The position numbers were made by a program, and so were the translations under genes. A stretch of 38,799 nt of DNA from Cohaesibacter celericrescens (GTDB lineage: Bacteria; Pseudomonadota; Alphaproteobacteria; Rhizobiales; Cohaesibacteraceae), in NCBI RefSeq assembly GCF_002866925.1, contig NZ_PKUQ01000010.1:1-38799 (forward strand), written 5' to 3'. The notes beneath the pieces were generated by a model. The model was not told the DNA's origin and ran no database searches. It worked only from the letters and a program-made list of their open reading frames with translations. Shown here in pieces: positions 26,232 through 33,858 of this stretch. Positions within the stretch are counted from its first letter, which is position 1. Every line of letters begins with the position of its first letter.

Positions 26232-26535
26232 GAGCAACATAGCATCGGGCAGCAAAGCAGTTTCTTTGAAGCACCACGAGTGCTTGGGTGTACAAGATAA
26301 CAATTGCACCATTGGAACGGTGGATTTAGTACCGCACCATTCAAAAATAATATTAAGATGCACTCGCTGAACTCAAATAGTACGACGACACCATCATCGT
26401 TGGAAAACATCCAACAGAATGATTGCGATGATGCTTTAATGTCAGCGTATCCTGTACCTCGAGACCCTTTTTAAAATACAATTTCTACAATACCATATCG
26501 ATCCTTCTTTTCCATTTTTCTGAATTGAAATTGCC
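26232..26535. other. Intergenic region between hisH-like and deacetylase genes
   Basis: These 304 bases hold no credible gene. A six-base-pair hairpin (AAGCAC at 26269-26274, GTGCTT at 26280-26285) lies 38 bases after the hisH stop but has no T-run, so its role as a terminator is doubtful. The octamer GCACCATT occurs twice (26306-26313 and 26334-26341). A promoter for the deacetylase-formyltransferase pair is expected here, but I cannot point to one. Confidence 0.4.
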
Positions 26536-27483
26536 ATGCAACTCTACCAGTTCTTTGATCACCCTCATTCTGTGATGTTCCACCATTTTTATGGTGACCA
26601 GCATGCCAAGGGGCAAGGCGCAATTTCCTCTCAAGATTTTGCAGATCTTCTAGAGTGGCTCTCATCGCAGTTTAATTTGATCGGTGCGCGAGAATTTCAG
26701 AAGAAGCTGCTCAATCAAAATCTGAAAAGCAAAGACATTTGCCTTTCCTTCGATGATGGCCTGCTGTGTCAGTACGATATTGCGGCTCCGATTTTGGAAG
26801 CACGAAACATTGATGCATATTTCTTTGTTTACACATCCCCTCTGCTCGGAGACCTCAATGTATTGGAGATTTTTCGGGATTTTCGGTCGACCCAATTTGC
26901 TGATATAGAAGAATTCTATGCCTCTTACTTCAAGCAGGCAAAAAACCATCTAAGTGAGAGTTATTCAGATCGGCATGAAGAGTATTTGAAGCTGAATTAT
27001 CTGAAGGAATTCCCATTTTATACCGAGTCAGATCGATGGTTCCGATATCTACGGGATCGAGTTCTAGGGCAACAGACTTACAATGATCTTATGTGGTCGT
27101 TGTTAAAGGAAAGCGATTATGACTTAAAAGGTGCATCCAGCCGGCTTTGGATGACAGAAAAGCAAGTCAAAGACCTGTCAGACAAAGGGCATAGTATTGG
27201 CCTGCATTCCTATAACCACCCAACGGTTATGAGCAACCTACCGCTTCCAGATCAGAGAAAAGAATACCACGCTAATAAGGAGCATTTGGAAGGCGTTATT
27301 GGCAAACAGATTGATTGCATGTCACACCCGTGTGGGAACTATTCCCCTCAGACACTGGATTTGCTCACAGAGATGGGTGTACAAATCGGCTTCCGCTCAA
27401 GCCTTAGTGAAGTAAAAATCAAATCAAATCTTGAAATTCCACGGCAGGATCATATTCTGGCTTTTAAGGAGATGAGGAAATGA
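26536..27483 (+). CDS. Polysaccharide deacetylase, NodB domain
   Basis: A 315-residue protein of the carbohydrate esterase 4 (NodB) superfamily. The metal-dependent motif 1, SFDDG, has D73 and D74, and motif 2, HSYNHP, has H224 and H228. The roughly 150 residues between them include a long helical insertion absent from minimal NodB domains. There is no signal peptide, so it should act in the cytoplasm on a sugar nucleotide or lipid-linked sugar rather than on a finished polymer. Its last codons overlap the formyltransferase gene by four bases (ATGA). The pairing suggests it exposes an amine that the partner then formylates. No good ribosome site precedes the ATG at 26536. Confidence 0.83.
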   Translation: MQLYQFFDHPHSVMFHHFYGDQHAKGQGAISSQDFADLLEWLSSQFNLIGAREFQKKLLNQNLKSKDICLSFDDGLLCQYDIAAPILEARNIDAYFFVYTSPLLGDLNVLEIFRDFRSTQFADIEEFYASYFKQAKNHLSESYSDRHEEYLKLNYLKEFPFYTESDRWFRYLRDRVLGQQTYNDLMWSLLKESDYDLKGASSRLWMTEKQVKDLSDKGHSIGLHSYNHPTVMSNLPLPDQRKEYHANKEHLEGVIGKQIDCMSHPCGNYSPQTLDLLTEMGVQIGFRSSLSEVKIKSNLEIPRQDHILAFKEMRK

Positions 27484-28274
27484 AAATCACCGTTTTCACA
27501 AGCAACCAGCCTCGTCATATTTCGCTGATCAACAATCTAGCGAGCATTTCTGATGAAGTTTTTGCCATCCAAGAATGCAACACTGTCTTTCCAGGTGAGG
27601 TTGATGATTTCTTTAAGCGCTCCGATATCATGCAGCAATATTTCCGGAATGTGATATCTGCGGAAAACAATTATTTTGGCGACATAAGCTTTCTTCCGCG
27701 TAACGTCCGCTCTTTGTCGATCAAGACCGGCGATTTAAGCCGACTACCCCCAAAAGTTCTTGAGCAAGCAATGCAGTCCGATTTATTTGTTGTCTTTGGC
27801 GCAAGTTATATTCGGGGATGGCTCATTGATGAGCTCGTTGCAAAAAAAGCAATCAACATCCATATGGGAATTTCCCCTTATTATCGCGGGTCTTCTTGTA
27901 ATTTCTGGGCATTGTATGACAACAATCCTCACTATGTGGGGTCGACTATTCATATGCTTTCAAAGGGTCTGGATAGCGGTGAAATGCTCTATCATGCAAT
28001 TCCACGTTTCGATGGTGAAGAACCATTTGAATTCACGATGAAATCTGTAAAAGCGGCACATGAGTCTCTCGTCGATCGCATCGCCAGTGGTAAGATCCAT
28101 GAAATGGGGTCCCATAAACAGGATAAAACACAAGAAGTGCGCTATACCAGAAACAAAGACTTTGACGACAGGGTCGCCGGACAGTTTTTAGAGCGGAATT
28201 TATCCGCTACAGATTTAGGAGCGACATTCGCAGAGGCCGAATACCCAAGTCTGCTACACCCCTATTGGTATTAA
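27480..28274 (+). CDS. Formyltransferase-family protein (sugar N-formyltransferase candidate)
   Basis: A 264-residue protein with the core of methionyl-tRNA/sugar formyltransferases. N126 and H128 lie in INIHMGISPYYRG, followed by the SPYYRG loop, and D165 in GLDSGEM completes the N-H-D set. It has no C-terminal tRNA-binding domain and is shorter than Fmt, as in sugar N-formyltransferases such as WlaRD or VioF. It is translationally coupled to the deacetylase. Likely reaction: formyl transfer from N10-formyl-tetrahydrofolate to a sugar amine. The exact substrate cannot be read from sequence. Confidence 0.83.
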   Translation: MKITVFTSNQPRHISLINNLASISDEVFAIQECNTVFPGEVDDFFKRSDIMQQYFRNVISAENNYFGDISFLPRNVRSLSIKTGDLSRLPPKVLEQAMQSDLFVVFGASYIRGWLIDELVAKKAINIHMGISPYYRGSSCNFWALYDNNPHYVGSTIHMLSKGLDSGEMLYHAIPRFDGEEPFEFTMKSVKAAHESLVDRIASGKIHEMGSHKQDKTQEVRYTRNKDFDDRVAGQFLERNLSATDLGATFAEAEYPSLLHPYWY

Positions 28275-28359
28275 TACCTCGCTTGATTTTGAGAGATATT
28301 TTAATCAATTCCCCTGACAACCCTTATGTCTCCAAAGCAATCTCAGGCTATAAATCACA

Positions 28360-29829
28360 ATGAACGATATTTACGCTATTTCCATTAACGCAGAACAGAG
28401 CCTCAATGAGGCTTTAAAGCAGCTGGATGCAACAGGACGGGGAATCTTGTTGATCACACAGCCTGACGGCCGCTTTTTGCGCACCGTTACCGATGGGGAT
28501 GTGCGCCGTTTTCTGTTGAACGGAGGGTCACTTGAAGAGCCGATCACGGCTCTGGGACAACGGGAATCTGTTTGGGTACCTGAACACACAAGTGAAGTGG
28601 ATGTGTTGACCCTGATGGATGAGCGCGAACTGGATCATATTCCGGTTATGGATGCCGATCACAAGCCTGTTGCGTTGCATTTACGCAAGGATATCCAGCC
28701 GCGAATTTTGCTCTCCGTTCCCCATTTGGGAGAATTGGAGAGGCAGTATATTCACGAAGCACTGGATACCAACTGGGTTGCCCCTGTCGGACCCAATATT
28801 GATGCCTTTGAGGCCGAAGTCGCAGAGTATGTGGGATGCGACCATGCGCTTGCCGTCACCTCGGGGACAGCCGCGATCCATCTCGCCCTGAGACTACTCG
28901 ATGTAAGCCATGGGGATTTCGTTTTATGCTCCAGCTTCACCTTTGTCGCCAGCTGCAACCCGATCCTCTATCAAGGTGCAACGCCGGTTTTTGTCGACTC
29001 TGAAACCGACACCTGGAATATGTGTCCCATTGCATTGGAACGAGCCATCAAGGCTTGCAAAGAGCGGGGAGCTCTACCCAAGGCCATCATCGTGGTGCAT
29101 TTATATGGCCAAAGTGCACGTATGGGTCCGATCATGGAACTGGCAAATGCCTATGACATTCCGGTGGTTGAGGATGCTGCAGAATCCATGGGCTCCTACC
29201 ATCAAGGCAAACACACAGGCACCATCGGTAAAATGGGCGTCTTCTCGTTCAACGGCAACAAGATTATTACCACATCCGGTGGTGGCATGCTGGTGTCTGA
29301 CGACAAAGCCCTGATCGACAGAGCCCGTTTCCTTGCAACCCAGGCAAAGGATGACGCGCCCTATTACCTGCATAGTGAAATTGGCTATAATTACCGTATG
29401 AGCAACATTCTGGCAGGGATAGGCCGTGGGCAGCTGAAGGTGTTAAATCAGCGTGCACAGCGGCGCCGAGAGCTGTTTGATCGCTATATGTCTGAGCTAA
29501 AGGATATCAAAGCCTTACACTGGATGCCCGAGTTGGAGGGTGACTACTCCAACCGTTGGTTGACGGTCTGTCGGCTGGATCCAGCGCATACGGATATCAA
29601 GGCGCAGGATTTCATCCAAAAACTGTCCGATTTGGGTATGGAAGCAAGACGCGCTTGGAAACCAATGCACAGCCAACCCCTTTTTGCTGACGCAGAATAT
29701 TTTACGGCCGCCAATACCAGCTATTGTGATGACTTGTTTGAGCAAGCGATTTGTTTGCCCTCGGGTTCCAGTATGACAGATACAATGCAGATGTACGTCA
29801 TCAGGGCAATTCGAAGCATTTTGGCCTAG
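28360..29829 (+). CDS. CBS-domain/DegT aminotransferase fusion (PglE/LegC-type)
   Basis: A 489-residue protein. Residues 1-115 form a tandem CBS pair (LITQPDGRFLRTVTDGDVRR in the first; ELDHIPVMDADHKPVAL in the second). Residues about 118-489 are a complete DegT/DnrJ/EryC1/StrS aminotransferase, with the PLP lysine K301 in FSFNGNKIITTSGGGML and DAAESMGS before it. That signature is typical of PglE-type enzymes, which aminate UDP-4-keto-6-deoxy-GlcNAc. CBS pairs usually bind adenosyl nucleotides and gate activity; in legionaminate clusters a CBS pair is normally fused to the nucleotidyltransferase PtmE, not to the aminotransferase. The fusion reads in one frame without a break. Confidence 0.9.
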   Translation: MNDIYAISINAEQSLNEALKQLDATGRGILLITQPDGRFLRTVTDGDVRRFLLNGGSLEEPITALGQRESVWVPEHTSEVDVLTLMDERELDHIPVMDADHKPVALHLRKDIQPRILLSVPHLGELERQYIHEALDTNWVAPVGPNIDAFEAEVAEYVGCDHALAVTSGTAAIHLALRLLDVSHGDFVLCSSFTFVASCNPILYQGATPVFVDSETDTWNMCPIALERAIKACKERGALPKAIIVVHLYGQSARMGPIMELANAYDIPVVEDAAESMGSYHQGKHTGTIGKMGVFSFNGNKIITTSGGGMLVSDDKALIDRARFLATQAKDDAPYYLHSEIGYNYRMSNILAGIGRGQLKVLNQRAQRRRELFDRYMSELKDIKALHWMPELEGDYSNRWLTVCRLDPAHTDIKAQDFIQKLSDLGMEARRAWKPMHSQPLFADAEYFTAANTSYCDDLFEQAICLPSGSSMTDTMQMYVIRAIRSILA

Positions 29830-29886
29830 CCAATGTGCGCAGATTTCGGGATAAATCCCGACGAGACAGGGGAAGGCAAGGGGGTC

Positions 29887-30441
29887 ATGAAAAGAGCATT
29901 CGATATTGTAGTATCGGCCATGCTGTTGCTTTTAACCAGCCCCATATTGTTGCTGGTCTGTTTGGCCATCAAACTCACAGACAAGGGACCGGCACTGTTT
30001 AGCCAGACCCGCGTTGGCCTGAACGGTAGATTGTTTGAAATCTATAAGTTCCGTTCAATGGTGGTCAACGCAGCCGACCTTGGCGGATTTTCTACGGCCG
30101 ACAAAGACCCCAGAATCACGGCAATCGGGCGGCTGCTTAGAAAAACGAGTTTGGATGAGTTGCCGCAATTGTTCAATGTTCTGAAAGGTGAAATGAGCTT
30201 GGTAGGGCCTCGGCCAGATGTGCCAGCCCAACGGGCCTTGTATACCGAACCCCAGTATCTCAAAAGATGCTCAGTACAGCCCGGCATTACGGGCTTGGCG
30301 CAGGCCACAAAACGATCAACTGCCACTATTGAAGAGCGCTTGCAGCTCGATTTGGACTATGTCGATCAGTCCAGTTTACGCTTTGATTTATGGGTTATCC
30401 TGCTCACAATCAAACAGGTGATTGCCAAAGGAGGCATCTAA
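29887..30441 (+). CDS. Initiating phosphoglycosyl transferase, PglC-like
   Basis: A 184-residue monotopic membrane enzyme that would transfer a phospho-sugar from its UDP form to undecaprenyl phosphate, starting glycan assembly. It has a single reentrant helix (about 6-28), FSQTRVGLNGRLFEIYKFRSM, the catalytic dyad D90-E91 in TSLDELPQLFNVLKGEMSLVGPRP, and the PGITGLAQ loop. It is the short PglC form without the extra WbaP/WcaJ membrane domains. UDP-diNAc-bacillosamine is a likely donor because its biosynthetic genes are here. I start at the ATG at 29887, which has GGGGAAGG upstream and gives the family's MKRxFD opening; an ATG at 29833 would add 18 unrelated residues. Confidence 0.9.
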   Translation: MKRAFDIVVSAMLLLLTSPILLLVCLAIKLTDKGPALFSQTRVGLNGRLFEIYKFRSMVVNAADLGGFSTADKDPRITAIGRLLRKTSLDELPQLFNVLKGEMSLVGPRPDVPAQRALYTEPQYLKRCSVQPGITGLAQATKRSTATIEERLQLDLDYVDQSSLRFDLWVILLTIKQVIAKGGI

Positions 30442-30484
30442 CCGCTTTCTGTGGTAGATGCCTGATAAATCTGAATTGGTGAAC

Positions 30485-30504
30485 TGGGACCGCCAGAGGT
30501 CCCA
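30485..30504 (+). repeat. GC-rich hairpin just before asnB-like start
   Basis: TGGGACC (30485-30491), a six-base loop and GGTCCCA (30498-30504) form a perfect seven-base-pair stem. It ends two bases before the GGGAAG ribosome site (30507-30512) of the asparagine synthetase-like gene, so it may tune translation. There is no T-run, so it is not a canonical terminator for the gene before. Confidence 0.45.
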
Positions 30505-30518
30505 ACGGGAAGTAGAAT

Positions 30519-32327
30519 ATGTGTGGAATTTTTGGGCGTTATTCATTTGATGATCGACCTGTCGACCAGGGCATTCTTGCTGCAATGTCAAATTCCATTC
30601 GGCATCGTGGTCCAGACGCAGATGGATATGACCAGACCGGCGCCATGGTGGTTGGCAACCGGCGCCTGTCAATTCTGGATTTGACACATGCAAGTGATCA
30701 ACCTCTCTATTCACAGGATCGCAAAATCGTTGTGGTCCAGAATGGAGAAATCTACAACTACATTGAGTTGCGCGATGAATTAAAAGCCTTGGGGCATATT
30801 TTCCATTCTCTTGGAGATACAGAAGTCCTTTTGCGCGCCTATGAAGAATGGGGACCTAAATTTGTCTCCCGCCTGAATGGCATGTTCGCAATTGCCATTG
30901 CAGATCATCGGAGCAAGAAGCTCCATTTGTATCGGGACAGACTGGGAGTGAAACCATTTTTTCTGGCGGGGTCCCGCGAGAGCGGAGCCCTCTGGTTTGG
31001 GTCCGAGATCAAGTCCATTTTGGCCAATGGCCTCCATTATCCGCCCAATCTTCAAGCATTAGCGCAGTTTTTTGCCCTGAACTACATCCCGCAACCGCAT
31101 ACCGCGTTTCAGGGGATCACCCATCTGCCTCCCGCCCATATCGTCACGGTCTCAAAAGAAGGCATCGAGATGGAACCCTATTGGGCGCTATCCGATACAA
31201 AGCAAGATACCGCCATGACGGTTGAGGATGCCAAGACAGAGCTATTCTCATTGCTCGATGATGCAACGCGTTTGCGCATGCGCTCCGACGCGGCTTATGG
31301 AGCCTTTTTATCTGGCGGGCTGGATTCCAGCTCTGTGGTCGGATTAATGACCCGCCACACCGACAAGCCAATTAAAACTTTCAGCATCGGCTTTTCTGAC
31401 CCCCGCTTTGATGAAACCTATTATGCCGAACTGGCCTCCAATCGGTTTGCTACTGAGCATATTTCGAAATGTGTTGAGCAGGATGTTACAAAAAACTGGC
31501 CACGTGTGGTTTGGTATAGTGACCAACCGCATGGTGATGTTTCCTTCATGCCTACCGATTTGGTCGCCCAGCTCGCCGTGCGCGATGTAAAAATGGTCCT
31601 GACCGGTGACGGTGGCGATGAGCTATTTGCCGGATATGAAAAATATCTCGATTTCTTCCCCAATGGTCAAACCGATCATCTTGCCACGGGTTGGGAAAAT
31701 GACTTTTGCAGGCAAACGGGCCTTCTGCTGGGAGACGAGGCTTCTCAGTTGCTGCGAGGAGATCTCGCTCAGGCTTTCTGTGATATTGATCCCTATAAGG
31801 AATTGAGCCAAAGCATTCAAAAAGCCGACCATCAAGATCCGATCAATCGGGTTCTGATAGCCGAGACAGAAGTTTTATTACCAGGCAACAATCTCGTCAA
31901 ATCCGATCGCATGAGTATGGCCAATTCACTGGAAGTACGCTCTCCCTTCTTGGATTATAGAATGGCGGAATTTTCTATGCGGGTTCCTGGCTGGATGAAG
32001 TTGGAAGGCAATCAGACCAAGGCTATTTATAAGCACGCCGTCCATGATTTGCTGGGAACGGAATTAACGTACCGTAAGAAGAGAATGTTTACGGTGCCAA
32101 TCGGAGAGTGGTTTCGCGAAACGTTACAGTCTTATTGCAATGATGTGCTGCTGGATGGCCGTCTGGAAGCCCGCGGACTGTTCAATATGGATTTTGTTCG
32201 CAAAATGCTCGATAGCCATGTTCGCAATGAGCATAATTATACTCGCCAAATCCGCTCGCTAATAGCCATCGAACTCTGGTACCGGATCTTTGTAGATCGC
32301 GAGATACACGATTTCTCACCGTCATGA
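30519..32327 (+). CDS. Glutamine-dependent asparagine synthetase-like amidotransferase
   Basis: A 602-residue two-domain enzyme. The N-terminal Ntn glutaminase domain starts MCGIFG, with C2 the nucleophile. The C-terminal synthetase domain carries the PP-loop SGGLDSS (265-271) and the LTGDGGDELFAGY stretch. Genes of this type are common in surface-polysaccharide loci (for example WbpS), where they may amidate a sugar carboxylate rather than aspartate; both remain possible. GGGAAG six bases before the ATG supports the start. It is the last plus-strand gene and converges on the O-antigen ligase gene. Confidence 0.88.
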   Translation: MCGIFGRYSFDDRPVDQGILAAMSNSIRHRGPDADGYDQTGAMVVGNRRLSILDLTHASDQPLYSQDRKIVVVQNGEIYNYIELRDELKALGHIFHSLGDTEVLLRAYEEWGPKFVSRLNGMFAIAIADHRSKKLHLYRDRLGVKPFFLAGSRESGALWFGSEIKSILANGLHYPPNLQALAQFFALNYIPQPHTAFQGITHLPPAHIVTVSKEGIEMEPYWALSDTKQDTAMTVEDAKTELFSLLDDATRLRMRSDAAYGAFLSGGLDSSSVVGLMTRHTDKPIKTFSIGFSDPRFDETYYAELASNRFATEHISKCVEQDVTKNWPRVVWYSDQPHGDVSFMPTDLVAQLAVRDVKMVLTGDGGDELFAGYEKYLDFFPNGQTDHLATGWENDFCRQTGLLLGDEASQLLRGDLAQAFCDIDPYKELSQSIQKADHQDPINRVLIAETEVLLPGNNLVKSDRMSMANSLEVRSPFLDYRMAEFSMRVPGWMKLEGNQTKAIYKHAVHDLLGTELTYRKKRMFTVPIGEWFRETLQSYCNDVLLDGRLEARGLFNMDFVRKMLDSHVRNEHNYTRQIRSLIAIELWYRIFVDREIHDFSPS

Positions 32328-32365
32328 GCGCATGCTCTATGCGCGGCTCCCGAAAAACAAAGACA

Positions 32366-32412
32366 GTTGGCCCCACGGATTGGGCCCTCCTCCCCTCTAT
32401 TGAAGCTGGAGG
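32366..32412 (-). terminator. Candidate terminator between convergent asnB-like and ligase genes
   Basis: Two stems occupy the gap: GGCCC/GGGCC (32367-32371, 32380-32384) and CCCCTC/GAGGGG (32390-32395, 32407-32412). On the minus strand the first is followed by a T-rich run (CTTTGTTTTT, about 32345-32360), which fits termination of the ligase transcript. Termination of the plus-strand transcript is less clear. Confidence 0.4.
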
Positions 32413-32420
32413 GGCAGGTA

Positions 32421-33662
32421 TCACACCCTATCCTTGAGTCGCGAATTTTTCAGAGATGCGCTTTTTGCAAAAGCCAACGCCAATCCAATGGTGTACCAGG
32501 TGAAAAAATTCCGATGCTGCCCAAAGGCTTCCGAATAGGAGGAAATCGGCCAGAAAACAGTCACCAACAACGTAACAGCAATGGCTGTTTTCATGGAAAG
32601 CTTCAGGATCGTCTCAGAGGCAAAGACAGCCTTGAACAACAAGATAACCATAACAACAAACAGACCGAGCCCGATCAGCCCGGACTCAGCCGCCGTTTGA
32701 ATATAGATCTGGTGCGGATGGCTGTTGCATTCAGGCGCACTGCTGACCACCAGCATTGCTTTGCTCGTACAAAAATTCTCGAAATTTTCGGCGCCGACAC
32801 CAACAAGAAGGTTGAGTTTGGCAACACCCAACCCCTCCATCCATGGGACGTGATAGGCACTGGACGGATACCACGGCAAATTATTCTGTAAATTAGAGAT
32901 AAAGGCTTCAGCCGTTGCGGGTACGGCAACGGCCAAGACCCCAACCAAAACGGCACTCACAACAGAACAGGCAACAATATAAGGCAGACCCAATCGCGCA
33001 AGCAGCGTGAATACCCCGAGCCCCAAAAGCAGCAACAAAGTCATATAGATCTCACCAGAATTGACTGATGTACCGACCAACAGTGCCAACAATAAAACCG
33101 CCACCCAAACAGGTATGGTTTTTTCCGCAGCCTTCGCCATAAACCATAAACAAACAGGCAGTCCCATACCCACGACATACCATCCTGCTTTTCTATTTTG
33201 TTGCCATGGTCCAAACAATTTATCGGCATCGGGCTGTCCGATACGCTCAACAATCAGCATCGCAGAAACAATAACAAGGCCAAGGCACATCGCCCAAATA
33301 AGCTTCTCTTGCAGCTTCTCATCTGACTGCAGAGACAGCAGGCAGATCATCGCAAACAGTGGGAAGCGGATCCAAGGCAAAGCATCCTCAAATCCATTGC
33401 CGGGCCAATCAGAGATTGCCGCTGTAAAAACAAGCCACAGCCAAAAGACAAGCGCTGCAATCATCCAAGGATGTCGCAACCATTGCCAATCACGCGTTGC
33501 GATGGATGAGACAAGCAGGAAGATGGCCCCGATGCTTAACCAAATATCTGACCCAGCACTGCCTAACAAAGCGACGAATGGACCGATGAACCAATAGAAT
33601 ATAGCGATTTGGTTTCTCAATGAAGGAGACAGCTCAGTGCCAAGCATTCTGCCAAATTGCAT
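32421..33662 (-). CDS. O-antigen ligase/polymerase (Wzy_C family) membrane protein
   Basis: A 413-residue integral membrane protein with about ten to twelve predicted helices. A large periplasmic loop (about 265-320) contains GVGAENFENF and SHPHQIYIQ, the H-P-H family motif associated with WaaL and Wzy-type enzymes. It would join lipid-linked glycan to lipid A-core, or polymerise repeat units; sequence alone does not separate the two. AGGAA upstream on the minus strand supports the ATG at 33662. The pglF-like gene lies 196 bases upstream on the same strand. Confidence 0.85.
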   Translation of the reverse strand: MQFGRMLGTELSPSLRNQIAIFYWFIGPFVALLGSAGSDIWLSIGAIFLLVSSIATRDWQWLRHPWMIAALVFWLWLVFTAAISDWPGNGFEDALPWIRFPLFAMICLLSLQSDEKLQEKLIWAMCLGLVIVSAMLIVERIGQPDADKLFGPWQQNRKAGWYVVGMGLPVCLWFMAKAAEKTIPVWVAVLLLALLVGTSVNSGEIYMTLLLLLGLGVFTLLARLGLPYIVACSVVSAVLVGVLAVAVPATAEAFISNLQNNLPWYPSSAYHVPWMEGLGVAKLNLLVGVGAENFENFCTSKAMLVVSSAPECNSHPHQIYIQTAAESGLIGLGLFVVMVILLFKAVFASETILKLSMKTAIAVTLLVTVFWPISSYSEAFGQHRNFFTWYTIGLALAFAKSASLKNSRLKDRV

Positions 33663-33858
33663 TACAGTTTCCTATGTGAAGAATTTTTGTTTGATTGAAC
33701 TATGGCAGATTTTTCAGTCACGAACAGCCAAGCGCGGGGTCACTTTATGATTTGCCCGGAGCTTATATTTTGCAGCCTTTGTTTACAAGAAGAAGTATTG
33801 CAACTCAGCAGGAGGCGCCCCGTCAGAAAATTATAGATCAAACTCCTCACCAATGGAG

